64,000 nt of DNA, from contig AP017895.1 of assembly GCA_002355935.1 (NCBI GenBank), forward strand, positions 1,364,001-1,428,000, given 5' to 3'. The notes beneath the pieces were generated by a model. It was not told the DNA's origin. It ran no database searches and worked only from the letters and a program-made list of their open reading frames with translations. The position numbers were made by a program, and so were the translations under genes. The DNA comes from Rothia aeria (GTDB lineage: Bacteria > Actinomycetota > Actinomycetes > Actinomycetales > Micrococcaceae). Below, in pieces: positions 10,651 through 21,542 of the stretch (position 1 is the first letter of the stretch; each line of letters starts with the position of its first letter).

Positions 10651-11046
10651 GTGAGCATGGCACGTAAGAATCACCCCGGTAAACGCCCTTCGGGCACCAC
10701 CTCCAGCAAATGGTTACGCACCACCGCAGGTGGCGGGCGTGATATTTCACGTATTCTTGACCCGGCGCCAACCGTTGAGAGCGACCGGTACGGAGACTGG
10801 TTCGTGCAGTATATCCCGGCTGTTAATGCCAGAAAAACTTACACCTGCCCCGAATGTTACCGTCCCATACCGCCCGGAACTGCGCACCTGGTGGTGTGGC
10901 AAGAAAGCCACGTGCTGGGCAGAGAACGTGCCATTGATGAACGCCGCCACTGGCACCAGCACTGTTGGCGCAGCCGCCGAAATAACAGCAGAATCCTATG
11001 CGCATCACCCCCATTTTTGGGCTTGAGATACACCTACCCCGATTGA
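10651..11046 (+). CDS. Conserved actinobacterial small protein with CPEC/HxxxC zinc-ribbon-like motif
   Basis: A basic 131-residue protein (129 from ATG 10657). The middle holds YTCPECYRPIPPGTAHLVV, then ERRHWHQHCW, giving a CxxC...HxxxHC-like set that could bind zinc. The N terminus is Lys/Arg/Ser rich and probably flexible. Proteins like this lie next to alpha/beta hydrolase genes in many Actinobacteria, as here (10 bp before the next gene). Function is unknown; the zinc site is an inference from spacing of Cys and His. Confidence 0.65.
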   Translation: MSMARKNHPGKRPSGTTSSKWLRTTAGGGRDISRILDPAPTVESDRYGDWFVQYIPAVNARKTYTCPECYRPIPPGTAHLVVWQESHVLGRERAIDERRHWHQHCWRSRRNNSRILCASPPFLGLRYTYPD

Positions 11047-11056
11047 AAGACACACT

Positions 11057-11862
11057 ATGAGCGAAGAAACCCGCACAGAATTCGACCCGTCCCGCTATAT
11101 TTTTACCGACCCCGGGGTGCCAACCGCGATCCGTTCCCGCACGGTGCTTCCTGCGCGTCGTGAGAACTTTGAGGTCACGACAGCCGATGGAAAACGCCTC
11201 GTGGGTGAACTGGCGCTTCCTGAGGGGACAGTAAAGCGACTCTCGTAACTTTTCATCCGCTTCCAACGCATGGCGGGTATATGGATTCGCACGTGTACAA
11301 GAAAGCGTCGTTCCGTCTGCCCGCGCTTGCCAATATAGCCGTACTTCGCTTCAATACCCGCGGCACCTCCTCCATTCGAGGCACCAGCGACGGGGTCTTC
11401 GACGGCGGATTTGCTGAGAAGAAAGATTTCGATGCGATTCTTGACTACGTCTTAGGGCGTGCCCTGCCTAACCCGTGGCTTATTGGCTGGTCATTCGGTA
11501 CAGAGCTGGTGCTCAAATATGGACCCGCGCGCGCCAACGAATTCACCGGTGCGGTCCTCCTATCCCCGCCGCTTCACCGGGTACACCCGGCGGAGATGGC
11601 TGAATGGAATACGATCAGCAACCCCCTGTACGCACTTATCCCTGAACACGACGACTACTTACAGCCCGCTCAGGCGCGTGAACGGTTTAGTGCCATTAAC
11701 CGTGCCCAGGTAATCCCCTTTGAGGGATGTAAGCACCTGTGGGTGGGCGAGAAGTCTGTGAACGCGGTGCTGAACTCTATAGCGAGCATTGTACTGGGGG
11801 AGCAGACCGTGCTGCCGAGCGAGTATAGCGGTCCGGTCGCAGAAGAGATTACTGAGCCCTAA
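11057..11862 (+). pseudogene. Alpha/beta hydrolase, frameshifted
   Basis: A ~269-residue alpha/beta hydrolase split by one missing base in the GGGG at about 11224-11227. The first frame (ATG 11057) ends in GELALPEG; adding one G continues as DSKATLVTFHPLPTHGG, which joins the second frame. The nucleophile elbow is GWSFGTEL, the acid is probably in PEHDDYL and the histidine in GCKHLW. Soluble, substrate unknown. The closeness of the repaired sequence to the family suggests either a base-calling error or a very recent mutation. Confidence 0.75.
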
Positions 11863-11985
11863 AGCCCTCTCTGGCACCACCGGGTAAATTATTTCAGACA
11901 GCAATCGGCGGCTACATCACCATATGGGGTGCAGCCGCCGATTAGTGTATGACCAGGTGCCGTAAACCTTCCGGTTCGTCGCAGG

Positions 11986-13342
11986 CTACTTCGTGTCTTG
12001 GTAAGGGATAAATACTTCTTTCACCAGAATGAGCAGGGAAGCCGCCACCGGTATGGCGATAAGCGCACCCAACACGCCCCACAGAGCACCACCTGCGGCC
12101 ACCGCAATAATTGCCACGCCACCGGGCACCGAAACCGCCCGGGACATAATGCGCGGCGAGATAACGTACGCCTCAACCTGCAGGTAAATGAAGTACACGA
12201 TGGCGAAGGTGAGCGCCATCTGCCACCCCGAAATCAGCAGGATGAGCGACACTACTACGAGCGCCACCACGCCGCCGACCAATGGGATAAACGCCAGGAT
12301 CAGCACGAATAGCGCCAACAGCTGGGGGAACGAAAACCCCAGGATACTCATCGTAATCAGGGCGAAGGTGGCGTTAAGAATAGCCACCAGCGCCTGCCCC
12401 ATCACATAACTGCCAACCGATCCGGTGATACGTTCCACCAAGTAGGAGACACGCTCACGCTGGGACGCCGGTGCTAGGCGCACCCCCCACGCCTTAATCG
12501 TGTTCATAGACGAGAGGAAGTACAGGGACAAGAACAACACAATCACGGTGCCGGTGAGCACCTGAGCGATTGTGGATCCTGCTGTAACCAAGTTCCCCAT
12601 GAACCCGCTAATCGCGTTGCTGGATGTAATAGACTCAATGAACGCGGGCACATTCTTATCGACCCAGTCGCGGATGTGCACCATATCGTCAAAGTTTTTG
12701 AACGCCTCTGACTCCAGGAAATCCTGAAAATGGCGGGGGAGCGGTAGATAAAACTATTCGCCTGTTCACTAATAATGGGCACAATCCACAGGGTGAGGCC
12801 GGTAACCGTACCAGCAAATACAGTTACTACCAGCAGCACACCAACGCCTCGGCGGATACCCCACTTCTCCAGGCGCCGCACGGCGGGGTCAAGGCCCAGC
12901 GCAATGAACACGGCCCCGGTCACCCACCCCGCGAGTGCCCCAACGTTCGTAAACGCATAGTAGGCCAGCAGCGCCAACCCCACACCCACGGTACCTAAGA
13001 AACCGAGTTTTACCGGGTTGGTCACAAGCGAGACTTTCTGAACATCGCTGTTCTCCGGGACTCAACCGGGGGCACCACATCGGTGGGGCGGTTGGGGGAG
13101 GCATTGACGCCTGTTTCCGTTTATCGCGGGCCTGTAGAACCGATCCGCTGAATTCGGTAATTGTTTCGGTGAGGTGCTCAGTGAATGGGCGCCGCGCCCC
13201 TCGCGACTCGTGGGCTTCTCTGGGTGAGGCGCCGCTTTCATCCGGTTGGGGCGGGCGGAAGAGTCCTGCTGCGGCTGCGTATGAGCGTTGGAACGCCGAG
13301 GCCTAGGCGGCGTCGGCTGGGCAGGGGGCGGTGATCGGTCAT
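11986..13342 (-). pseudogene. AI-2E family transporter, multiply frameshifted
   Basis: The AI-2E transporter (PerM) family exports small molecules through the inner membrane; substrate is uncertain. The C-terminal frame (11986-12684) has several helices, including IPLVGGVVALVVVSLILLI and the PRIMSRAVSVPGG loop. It joins the N-terminal membrane frame (to GTG 13025) by adding one C near 12737. Upstream sequence to ATG 13342 (GAAAGGCAG before it) reads as a Pro/Gln/Ser-rich cytoplasmic extension ending in TETITEFSGSVLQARDKRK if single bases are added at about four further places. All corrections are one-base additions in C/G-rich runs. Confidence 0.75.
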
Positions 13343-13529
13343 GTAACTGCCTTTCGACGAAGCATTTACTTTTAGTCTACCGGGCGGTTGGGGGATAACG
13401 CCGGTGCAGACGTATTGGTGGTGCTACGCCAGCAGTAAAATAGCGGCCGAAGCGGCGCACCTCGGGTGAAAAAACCCCGGGGAGTTGAGATAATCAAGGG
13501 GAACTATCAGCCTGAGCAGGAGAGGGCGC

Positions 13530-14516
13530 ATGTCAGAGAACAGTCATGAACTACAGTGGGGCAACCCGGCAGCGGCAGGGAAGCAGCCGGAGGCTGCGCA
13601 GATTCCAGCTTCGGTACGGAATGTCCCCGATTTGGGGAGTTTAGCGGCATCTGCTGGTGTGCCGCCGCAGCCGGGCAACACTGACCCTCATGCTGCTGCC
13701 CAGGGCACCCCTACGTGGCGTGTTGAGGTAAACACGCCCGAGGATTTCCAGAAATATGTGCAGGAATCCAGCCGGGGTGCTGTTATTTTTGCGCTCTATG
13801 CTGAGCACTCTCCCTCGTCGGTGCAGATGGTCGATGCGGTGCAAAAACTGGTTGATTCCGCCGCTGGGAGTCTGCTGTTGGCAGCGGTAGATATCGCGAA
13901 ACTTCCTGAGGCCGCACAGGCTTTTGGGGTGAGCGGTGTGCCCGCTGGGGTGGCGGTGCTTGCGGGTCGGCCCGCACCTATTTACAACGGTACTGTGGGT
14001 GAGCAGGAACTTGCCGATGTGCTCGGGCAGCTTATACAACTGGCGGCGCAGTACCAGCTGCCGGGAGGTTTTGAGCCCATCTACGCGGAGGAAGAGAAAC
14101 CGGTACCTCCGCTGCATGCTAAGGCCGTTGAGGCACTGGACGCTGGGGACTATGAGGGCGCTCGCGCCGCCTACAAGCAGGCTATTTCTGATAACCCGGG
14201 CGATAAAGAGGCCAAACTTGGCTTGGAACAGGTGGAGCTTTTGGTGCGCGTGAAGAACCTTGATATGGCTGCCGAGCGTGCCGCTGCGGCGGCTGATCCG
14301 CTGAATATTGAGGCGGCCTTTAACGTGGCTGATTTGGATGTGGTTGGTGGGCATGTGGAAGATGCGTACGCCCGTTTGCTGCGCTTATTTAAGGCCGTGC
14401 CTGCGGATGAGAAAACTCGTGTGCGTGAGCGTCTTGTTCAGCTTTTTGATGTGGTGGGTACTGCCGATGCGCGTACTGTAAAGGCCCGCGCGGAGCTGAC
14501 GGTGGCGCTTTTCTAA
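13530..14516 (+). CDS. YbbN/CnoX-like co-chaperone: thioredoxin-like domain plus TPR
   Basis: A 328-residue protein with a disordered Pro/Ala-rich N terminus (1-60), a thioredoxin-like domain (about 65-175) and a C-terminal tetratricopeptide region (about 190-325, starting HAKAVEALDAGDYEGARAAY). The position of the thioredoxin CxxC reads YAEHSPSSVQM, so the redox cysteines are absent; the cis-Pro region is VSGVPAGVAVLAGRP. Members of this family act as holdases without needing redox activity. ATG 13530 follows GGAGAGGGCGC. Single-gene unit, followed by a hairpin at 14581. Confidence 0.85.
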   Translation: MSENSHELQWGNPAAAGKQPEAAQIPASVRNVPDLGSLAASAGVPPQPGNTDPHAAAQGTPTWRVEVNTPEDFQKYVQESSRGAVIFALYAEHSPSSVQMVDAVQKLVDSAAGSLLLAAVDIAKLPEAAQAFGVSGVPAGVAVLAGRPAPIYNGTVGEQELADVLGQLIQLAAQYQLPGGFEPIYAEEEKPVPPLHAKAVEALDAGDYEGARAAYKQAISDNPGDKEAKLGLEQVELLVRVKNLDMAAERAAAAADPLNIEAAFNVADLDVVGGHVEDAYARLLRLFKAVPADEKTRVRERLVQLFDVVGTADARTVKARAELTVALF

Positions 14517-14580
14517 AGGCTGGTTTCTGCAGGAATCTGTGTAAAGCTAAGAAATAAAATACAGAATATTTATTCTTTAT

Positions 14581-14619
14581 GTGTTCCCCATGTGGTGTTA
14601 TTGCCGTCACGGGGAACAC
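14581..14619 (+). terminator. Palindrome after the YbbN-like gene
   Basis: GTGTTCCCC pairs perfectly with GGGGAACAC around a 21-base interior that can extend the stem partly (TGTGG.../...CCGTCA). It lies 65 bp downstream of the gene and before the ABC transporter. No U-run is present. It resembles the palindrome at 43288-43334. Confidence 0.5.
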
Positions 14620-14711
14620 GTATCTTATAGTTATGCTTAGGGGTGAGTAAAAGCTACGCGAACGGGGCAAAAATAAGGGCATACTATGCTCATACTTGTT
14701 ACCGTTAATCT

Positions 14712-15609
14712 ATGGAAGATAAAAACTCTCTCAATAACTTGTATCCCTCACCACCTGTCCCCGGGGCAGAAGCAGAGCACCCGAATCCGGAGGTTCACCT
14801 GCCCACCTCGGTGCAGCAGAACATAGCCCCGCAACGGGGGCCGCAACCACCAGAAACGCGATTGAAGTTCGCGGGCTCACCAAAGCTTTCGGGCAGACCG
14901 TGGCCGTGGATCGTATTAATTTAGGCATCCCAACCGGCTCATTTTATGGGCTGGTGGGGCGTAATGGTGCTGGTAAGACCACCACCATTTCGATGGTCTC
15001 GGGTATGCTGCAACCCACCGAAGGTATGGCGTTTATTAACGGGGTAGACATGTGGCAGGCCCCCTTAGAAGCCAAGAAACACCTGGGGTGCTCCCTGACG
15101 GCGTGCATCTTTTTGATAGGCTCACGGGTGAACAGCTCATCACATACTCCGGGTACCTGCATGGGCTTGATAAGGCAACTGTTGCCGAACGCACCGCTGA
15201 TCTGCTGCGCGCTATGGACCTCACCGAGGCAGCGGGGCGAACTGTTGCCGACTACTCCGCCGGTATGACGAAGAAAATCGCGCTTGCCGCCGCGCTCATC
15301 CACGCCCCTTCTGTGCTTATCCTTGATGAACCATTTGAGGCTGTTGACCCTGTCTCAGCGGCGAATATTCAGGACATTCTTAAGGGATTCGTCGGCTCGG
15401 GGGGAACCGTCGTGCTCTCATCCCACGTGATGGACTTGGTACAGCGTTTGTGTGACCACGTGGCCATTATGAACGAAGGCCATATTCTTGCCGCCGGAAC
15501 CGTCTCTGAGGTACGCGGAAACACCAGCCTAGAAGAACGTTTCGTGCAGCTCGTGGGTGGGCGCACCAGCTCGGAAGGATTGTCATGGTTGGGCACCTCG
15601 TCTCACTAA
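14712..15609 (+). pseudogene. ABC transporter ATP-binding protein, frameshifted twice
   Basis: ATPase subunit of an exporter with the permease encoded next. Walker A is GRNGAGKTTTIS, the signature appears as YSAGMTKKIALAAALI, Walker B is VLILDEPFEAVDP, and the H-loop is SSHVMD. The frame from ATG 14712 must gain one base near 14855 to reach AIEVRGLTKAFGQTVAVD, and one G in the GGGG at 15085-15088 to pass from LEAKKHLG to VLPDGVHLFDR. The N terminus carries an unusual ~45-residue Pro/Glu-rich leader. Overlap with the permease start implies coupling. Confidence 0.85.
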
Positions 15610-17237
15610 AATGGCGGTATGTGATTGCCTCACTCAAACGGAGCGTGTGGGCCCTGATTGGGATAATCCTCGGTGTCCTATACCTGGTGGGGATTCTGAT
15701 AGGGTTGGGATTCCTCTACAGTTTTCTGGCTTTTGAATCCCCTGAGGGGGCGGCCTCGCTTGCCCTGCTGATAGGGACGCTGCTGTGTCTGGGGTGGATG
15801 CTGGTACCTATCTTCGTCAGCGGCCTTGACGGAACCCTGGATGAGAGCCGTTTCGTGCTTTTCCCCATAGAACCAAAAACCCTGCAGAAGGGCCAATTTC
15901 TTGGTGGGTTTATTGGCATACCCGGTATCGCAACCATAACTATGGTGCTGATCGGTGCCCTTGGCTACCTTACTAACCCGTTGGGGCTTCTCCTGTATCT
16001 TCTCTGCGCCCTGCTGGGGTTGGCCACCCTCATGTGCATAGCTCGTATCGGTAATCAGGTCGGTGTGTACCTGAACGCTAACCCGCGCATTAACCTCATC
16101 CTCATGCTCACTGCGGGGATCCTGCTCATGAGCTCCGGTTTTATTTTTGCGGGTGCAACAGCTTACATTGGAGAGAACTTTGAGCAAATAGCGCCCTACG
16201 TTGTATGGCTTGGGTATACCCCGTTTGGTGCTGCGTTTGCTGTTCCCCTGCATGCTGCGGCGGGTAACTGGATTCTTGCGGCTGTGTGCCTGGTGCTTGC
16301 ACTTGTTTACTTGGCGGGCACCTGGTGGCTGTGGGGGCGTCAGCTGGAACGCTCCATCCGTAACGTGAGTGGGCAGACTCAGCGCGGGACAGCTAAGGCA
16401 TTGTCCGTTGGTAATATTGGGGTGTTCGCTAAATTCCCCAGCACCCCGGTCGGTGCGGTAGCGGCACGCACCCTTCACAGCTACCTGAAAGATGCGCGCA
16501 TGAGTGTATCGGCGGCCACGTTAGCCATGATGTACGTGCTGCTGGGAATATTTTTACCGATGGCCAATAGCGGGTTTTTTAGGACCGGTAGGATTCAGCT
16601 TGGTATGGATACCAGCACCGCTGGTATTGAGGCGGCTTTTAGCTTCTGGGTGTACTTCAGCACCATCTCTGCGGGGTACTACATTATGTACTCGGTCTCA
16701 TACGATAACACCGCCTTTAGCCTGCACGTGCTCTCGCCGCTGCGTGGGCGTGATGACAGGCTGGGCCGTGCCCTGGGGTACTCTGTTTTGATGGTGCCTG
16801 TGGTGGTTATTATGACCTTCGCTGTGTGTCTTATTCATGGTGTTGTGGGGATGTACCCGGCGGTGCTCCTGCACCAGTTGGGCACCTATGCGGCGGCTCT
16901 GGGCGTGGGCCTGTATGCCGATACCCTGCTATCTCCACCGGCTCCGGCACCCGGGTCGAACCCGCTCAAAACCCCGAAACAAACGGACGGCATGGCCAAG
17001 AACCTCTTGACGATGGTGGTGATGCTGATTTGCATGGCTGCAACGATCCCGGCATTTATCTGTGTACTTATTTATATGTTCAGCTCCCATGAACCCATGC
17101 TCCTATGGGTGGGGGGAATCATTCAAATGGTTGTGGGCGGCATTCTTCTGGCCCTTGGCGTTGTGATTGGCGGTAAGTCTTACGACCGTAATAGCCACGC
17201 CATGCTTCAGCGAGTGGCTAAGTTCACCGCAGCCTAA
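15585..17237 (+). CDS. ABC transporter permease, actinobacterial type
   Basis: A 550-residue membrane protein with about twelve hydrophobic segments, arranged as two similar halves separated by a polar stretch (about residues 255-300). It starts inside the 3' end of the ATPase gene, with GGAAGG upstream of ATG 15585, so the two are translationally coupled and probably form one exporter. No substrate clue is present. The start would not change if the ATPase frame is corrected. Confidence 0.82.
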   Translation: MVGHLVSLKWRYVIASLKRSVWALIGIILGVLYLVGILIGLGFLYSFLAFESPEGAASLALLIGTLLCLGWMLVPIFVSGLDGTLDESRFVLFPIEPKTLQKGQFLGGFIGIPGIATITMVLIGALGYLTNPLGLLLYLLCALLGLATLMCIARIGNQVGVYLNANPRINLILMLTAGILLMSSGFIFAGATAYIGENFEQIAPYVVWLGYTPFGAAFAVPLHAAAGNWILAAVCLVLALVYLAGTWWLWGRQLERSIRNVSGQTQRGTAKALSVGNIGVFAKFPSTPVGAVAARTLHSYLKDARMSVSAATLAMMYVLLGIFLPMANSGFFRTGRIQLGMDTSTAGIEAAFSFWVYFSTISAGYYIMYSVSYDNTAFSLHVLSPLRGRDDRLGRALGYSVLMVPVVVIMTFAVCLIHGVVGMYPAVLLHQLGTYAAALGVGLYADTLLSPPAPAPGSNPLKTPKQTDGMAKNLLTMVVMLICMAATIPAFICVLIYMFSSHEPMLLWVGGIIQMVVGGILLALGVVIGGKSYDRNSHAMLQRVAKFTAA

Positions 17238-17438
17238 CCTACCGGCCAACCACGGCGCACAGAGGCGGCGGATCAGAATATGTTCTGTATGAGGTATTCT
17301 GCTCCGTCGCTTTTTGCTGTGCTTGTACTGCTGCCTGGTTTCGGTGAACGGGACAATACCCGGTACCCGCCACTACAATGGGAAGAGTTATCTACACAAC
17401 CGCAGAATGCCCATGCGGCATTGTCTAAGGAGAGAACT

Positions 17439-17741
17439 ATGAGCTCCATTGAAGGTATTGAGGATCCGTTTGGCACCAAGCCCGCAGGTGGCACCAGCCT
17501 GCTGGAGCGTGAGGAAACTCAGCTTTCTGAGCCCGGTGACCACGAACGCTTCTCGCACTATGTGCGGAAAGAAAAGATTATGGAGTCCGCGCTGACCGGT
17601 GAGCCGGTTCGCGCCCTGTGCGGTAAAGTCTGGACTCCTGGGCGTGACCCGCAGAAGTTCCCGGTCTGCCCCACCTGCAAAGAAATTTATGAGGGTCTTA
17701 AGCCCGGTAAAGACGGTGGCGATAATGGCGGCGACAACTAG
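17439..17741 (+). CDS. DUF3039 domain protein
   Basis: A 100-residue protein of the actinobacterial DUF3039 family. The core reads HERFSHYVRKEKIMESALTG, followed by VRALCGKVWTP and FPVCPTCKEIYE, giving three cysteines that may bind a metal. ATG 17439 follows AAGGAGAG with good spacing; the frame is open further upstream but without a ribosome binding site. The C terminus is a Gly/Asp/Asn tail. The family is widely found next to a DEAD/DEAH helicase, as here, but its function is unknown. Confidence 0.85.
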   Translation: MSSIEGIEDPFGTKPAGGTSLLEREETQLSEPGDHERFSHYVRKEKIMESALTGEPVRALCGKVWTPGRDPQKFPVCPTCKEIYEGLKPGKDGGDNGGDN

Positions 17742-17794
17742 CCGCAGCTGACTGGCAGGCCTCAGCAGGCCCACGGCAGCCAACACCAGCAGAC

Positions 17795-17836
17795 AGGGCG
17801 CATCCGAATAAGTATGCATAGTACTGGATGCGCCCT
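17795..17836 (+). terminator. Terminator after the DUF3039 gene
   Basis: AGGGCGCATCC pairs perfectly with GGATGCGCCCT around a 20-base loop and is followed by TCTTT. It separates the DUF3039 gene from the helicase. Confidence 0.7.
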
Positions 17837-18002
17837 TCTTTCGCGTTCGGCGTAGCCACCGTACAGTACTGGGGGTACCGTTGAGCCGGGCAGCGTGCAA
17901 GGCGGTACACTCTTAAGGCGTCCGCACCGCACCGGCCACTTACGCCCGTGCGAGCTGCAGCGGGGGCATGACGTATAGAAATGATTAAGGGGTAGGGGAA
18001 GA

Positions 18003-19789
18003 ATGAGCGAACACGAAGAACCCACACTGTTTGAAGGCGCCATTAAGCCTAAACTTTCCCCGGCCTACCCCGGCCGTGCCCCGTGGGGAACCTCCGTCAG
18101 TTTACGTGCTTGGCAGACGGAGGCTATGAAAAATATTTTGAAACCAACCCGCGTGACTTTATGGCGGTGGCAACCCCAGGGGCCGGTAAAACCACCTTTG
18201 CCCTCACCCTGGCTCGTGAACTTTTTAGCCGCGGTGTGGTGCGTAAGCTCACCGTGGTAGCGCCCACCGACCACCTGAAAAAGCAGTGGGCGGATGCCGC
18301 CGCTAAGGTAGGCATACCGATCGATCCGAATTTTAAAAATGCCGACGTTCATGTGGGCCGCCAGTACAAAGGGGTGGCACTTACCTACTCCCAGGTGGCG
18401 AATAAGCCGCAGCTGCACGCCCGTAACACCGAGAACGACAAAACTCTGGTTATTTTTGACGAGATTCATCACGCCGGTGACGCGCTCTCGTGGGGAGACG
18501 GACTGCGGGAGGCTTTTGACGACGCCACTCGACGCCTCGCCTTGACCGGCACCCCGTTCCGCTCCGATGCTGCACCTATCCCGTTTGTCAACTACGAAGA
18601 AGACCACGAAGGGATCCGCCGATCCCGCGCCGACTACTCTTACGGATACGGTCCCGCTCTCAAAGACCATGTGGTGCGGCCGGTGATTTTCATGGCGTAC
18701 TCGGGACAGATGCGGTGGCGTACCTCCGCCGGGGAGGAAATGGCAGCAAATCTGGGGGAGGGATTCACCAAGGATGTGACCGCCCAGGCGTGGCGCACCG
18801 CCCTTGATGCGAACGGTGAATGGATACCCACTGTTTTGGCTGCTGCCGATAAGCGCCTCACCGAGGTGCGCCGTACCGTACCTGATGCCGGGGCGCTCGT
18901 GATCGCCACCGACCATGCTGACGCTAAAGCATACGCCGAAAAACTGCATGCTATCACGGGAGAGAAGCCAACTGTGGTGCTCTCAGATGACCGCGAAGCC
19001 TCCGCAAAAATTGACGAATTCCGTGAGAGTAAAAAGCGGTGGATGGTGGCGGTCCGCATGGTCTCTGAGGGCGTGGATGTGCCGCGCCTTGCGGTGGGTG
19101 TGTACGCCACCAGCACCAGCACACCTCTCTTTTTTGCTCAGGCAATCGGGCGTTTTGTGCGGGCCCGCAAGCGTGGGGAGACCGCCTCCGTGTTCCTGCC
19201 GTCGGTTCCGCAGCTGATGATGCTCGCTAACGATATGGAGCTAGAACGCGATCACGCCCTCGACCGCGGCGCCACCCAGGAAGAGATCGACCCCATGGTT
19301 GAGGGGCTGGATGATGCGGCGCTTGAAGAAGCAAACCGTGAAGAGCGAGCCTCGGAGCAGCTGGCTCGCGGTAAGTTTGAGGCAATAGGCTCGCAGGCCT
19401 CTTTCCACGGGGTGCTTTTTGATGGGGCGGAGTTCGCGTCGGGCGGGCTGGAAGTCGGTTCGGAAGAGGAACAGGATTTTCTGGGCATCCCGGGCCTGCT
19501 TGACGCTGAACAGGTCGGTACTTTGCTGCGGGCCCGTCAGCAGGAACATGCTGCCCGCCGCCCGGCCACCGCAGCCCCGGCGGTGGTGGACCACCGCCAG
19601 CTCAAAGAAATGCGTAATAAGTTGGCGAAAAACGTGTCGGCCTATTCGCTGAAAAGCGGTAAACCGCACGGGGTGATCCATAATGAGCTGCGTAAAATCT
19701 GCGGCGGCCCGGCGGTGGCTCAAGCATCAGCGGAGCAGATTCAGGCACGCCTTGATAAGCTCGCGGACTGGTTTGTCGGCAGGAGGTAA
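18003..19789 (+). pseudogene. DEAD/DEAH box helicase, frameshifted near the N terminus
   Basis: A ~595-residue superfamily 2 helicase. Motif I is ATPGAGKTTFAL, motif II is IFDEIHH, motif III is ALTGTPFRSD, and motif VI is AQAIGRFVRARKRGE. The first frame starts at ATG 18003 and runs to SLRAWQTEAMK; adding one A to the AAAAA near 18129 gives KKYFETNPRDFMAVATP and enters the long frame. A C-terminal ~120-residue Ala/Gln-rich region follows the core. Such proteins lie beside DUF3039 in Actinobacteria; the nucleic acid target is not known. Confidence 0.85.
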
Positions 19790-19813
19790 TGGCCCGGCTC
19801 GGTCTGTGAACGG

Positions 19814-20475
19814 TTAGGGGATGGCAAAAATCCAGTGTTCGTCACGAGCGGGAAGTCAACCGCCGTGCCATTCCATTTAACCTCAACGCCGTGGCCTTCG
19901 AGCACCGGGATAATGCGGTTTTGGATAATCGCGCAGTCTGCATCGTGAATCTCTTGGTCGCTTACTTCCCCAGTGTCGCTGAAGGTGCCGCAGTGCAGTT
20001 GGGCGGCGTCGTAGAGCAGTAGGGCCTCCGCACTTTCTGCACTGAGCGATACATACCCGTATCGGGTGGTACCGTCTTCGGGCCCTTCCTCGGGGATGCC
20101 GCACCAGTTGCCGTCCGGGTAAGCAATAATCCCCGTTCGTTCCAGCGCCTCGAAGGCACACACCAGGTTGCCTCGGCACCCTTCAATACCGATCTCTTTA
20201 GCATAGGCACGGCGGGAGGCAAGGAGCGCCTGAGCGTACTCTTCTAGCTTTTGGGGCGGGATGAGAATATGCCCTTCACCGTCGTCAAGGAACGGTTCAA
20301 AAACCTCCGTGTAGCACGCAATATCTGATTCGCCAACCAGCAGGCATGCCATGAGCCTGCGTTCTACGGTAGGCCGATCCATCTCTGGGATTGGCCAGCT
20401 GCGGGGTATAGGTGGGTCAATACGCGGTGCGCGCCATAGTTTTAGCTGTTCTGCAGTCACGTGAGGGCTACTCAT
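19814..20475 (-). pseudogene. DUF6891-like protein, paralogue 1 of 4
   Basis: First of four related minus-strand genes. The shared N-terminal box here is LKLWRAPRIDPPIPRSWPIP. Shared internal boxes are ASRRAYAKEIG, GTTRYGYVSLS and a C-terminal VLEGHGVEVKWNG. In this copy the cysteine box is reduced to NWCGIPEE. ATG 20475 gives an N terminus like the paralogues; a longer open frame upstream has no support. The frame as written runs past the family end, but adding one T to the T5 near 19825 ends it as GFFAIP with a stop at 19814. Function unknown; the DUF6891 name is from pattern memory. Confidence 0.6.
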
Positions 20476-20635
20476 GCTCCCAGTGTAACCGGGATACACA
20501 ACCATCATCCACGCATGGAAGGAATAATATTGTGCATAAAAGGCTGATTTATGGGGGCAAATATGCAAACTTATGCTATGGGGTATGTCGGTACTGGGTA
20601 AGCGTATGGTACCCGCAAGACCATTGTGCAGCCTG

Positions 20636-21363
20636 TTAGGGGATAGCAATGTATTTTATGTTCATGACATTAGGACAATAGGTAGTATCACCGCCCCACC
20701 GTACCTGCAGTCCGTGACGTTCAAGTACCGGAATAACGCGCTCTTGCAGAAATTGCTCCGTAACCCGGTGATGAGCTGCACTGCGTTCCTCTTGACTCAT
20801 TGACTCCCACTGCTGCTCAGAATACTGTTGGCGCAATGCTGGCGGGAAAATGCCGTGTTGAAGGTACACGCTTGCTGTTTCTGAAATATCAGCTGCACAC
20901 TGCTCGCTAAAAAATACATACCCGTACCAGTCGCGGGAGTCATCTGCCTCGTCGTAAATACTCCACGAACCGCACCTGCTGCAGCAGGAGAACGCCTCAC
21001 GCGCTACAACACCCTGACGATTGAGCTCTTTAAAAGCGAGAGAGATATTGCCCCAGCACTTTTCGATCCCCAGTTCCTGGGCATAGGCACGGCGGGAGGC
21101 GATGAGAGCACGGGCGTAATCGTCGAACTCCTCCATATGTTTCTCATCGCAATCCCACTTATCGCTCTCAGCAATAGTGCTGTCGTTCAAAATATCAACA
21201 TAGGAAAATGGATCACTGTCACCCCTGAAAAGCGTACCCACAGAACCTCACCCACGAATTCACTCACCTCATCAGGCATGCCCCAGTGGGCCGGAAGGGG
21301 CGGATCAATGCGCTGGGTGTACCAAAGTTTGAGCTGCTCATCAGTAATGCTAGGTGTAGTCAT
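20636..21363 (-). pseudogene. DUF6891-like protein, paralogue 2 of 4, frameshifted
   Basis: The N-terminal frame from ATG 21363 contains LKLWYTQRIDPPLPAHWGMP. It joins the longer frame ending at 20636 by adding one G to the CCC/GGG near 21238, giving EVLWGTLFRGDSDPF, which aligns with ELLWEMLLHGAS in paralogue 4. The C-terminal part has ASRRAYAQELGIEKCWGN, the full cysteine box CCSRCGSW, YGYVFFSEQ and ERHGLQVRWGG. The restored protein is ~242 residues. Like the other copies it is soluble with no catalytic motif I can name. Confidence 0.6.
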
Positions 21364-21468
21364 GGGGTTAACCTTAGACCACAAATGCATACTTGTCGTT
21401 GCACACGGTCAGTCACAAAACCGGTGATCCGCAGACCCTATAAGGAAGGAAAAGACAACACAACACCC

Positions 21469-21491
21469 GCACGGGGGGGCAACGCCCGTGC
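21469..21491 (-). terminator. Hairpin downstream of paralogue 3
   Basis: GCACGGG pairs with CCCGTGC around a nine-base loop. On the minus strand it lies about 50 bp after the stop of the gene at 21543-22214 and is followed by a GTGTTGTGTTGTCTTTT stretch, so it fits a terminator for that gene. Confidence 0.5.
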
Positions 21492-21542
21492 TATAGGTGC
21501 ATTACGAATAAGGATGGGCAGGCGCTCTACCTACCACAGGGG

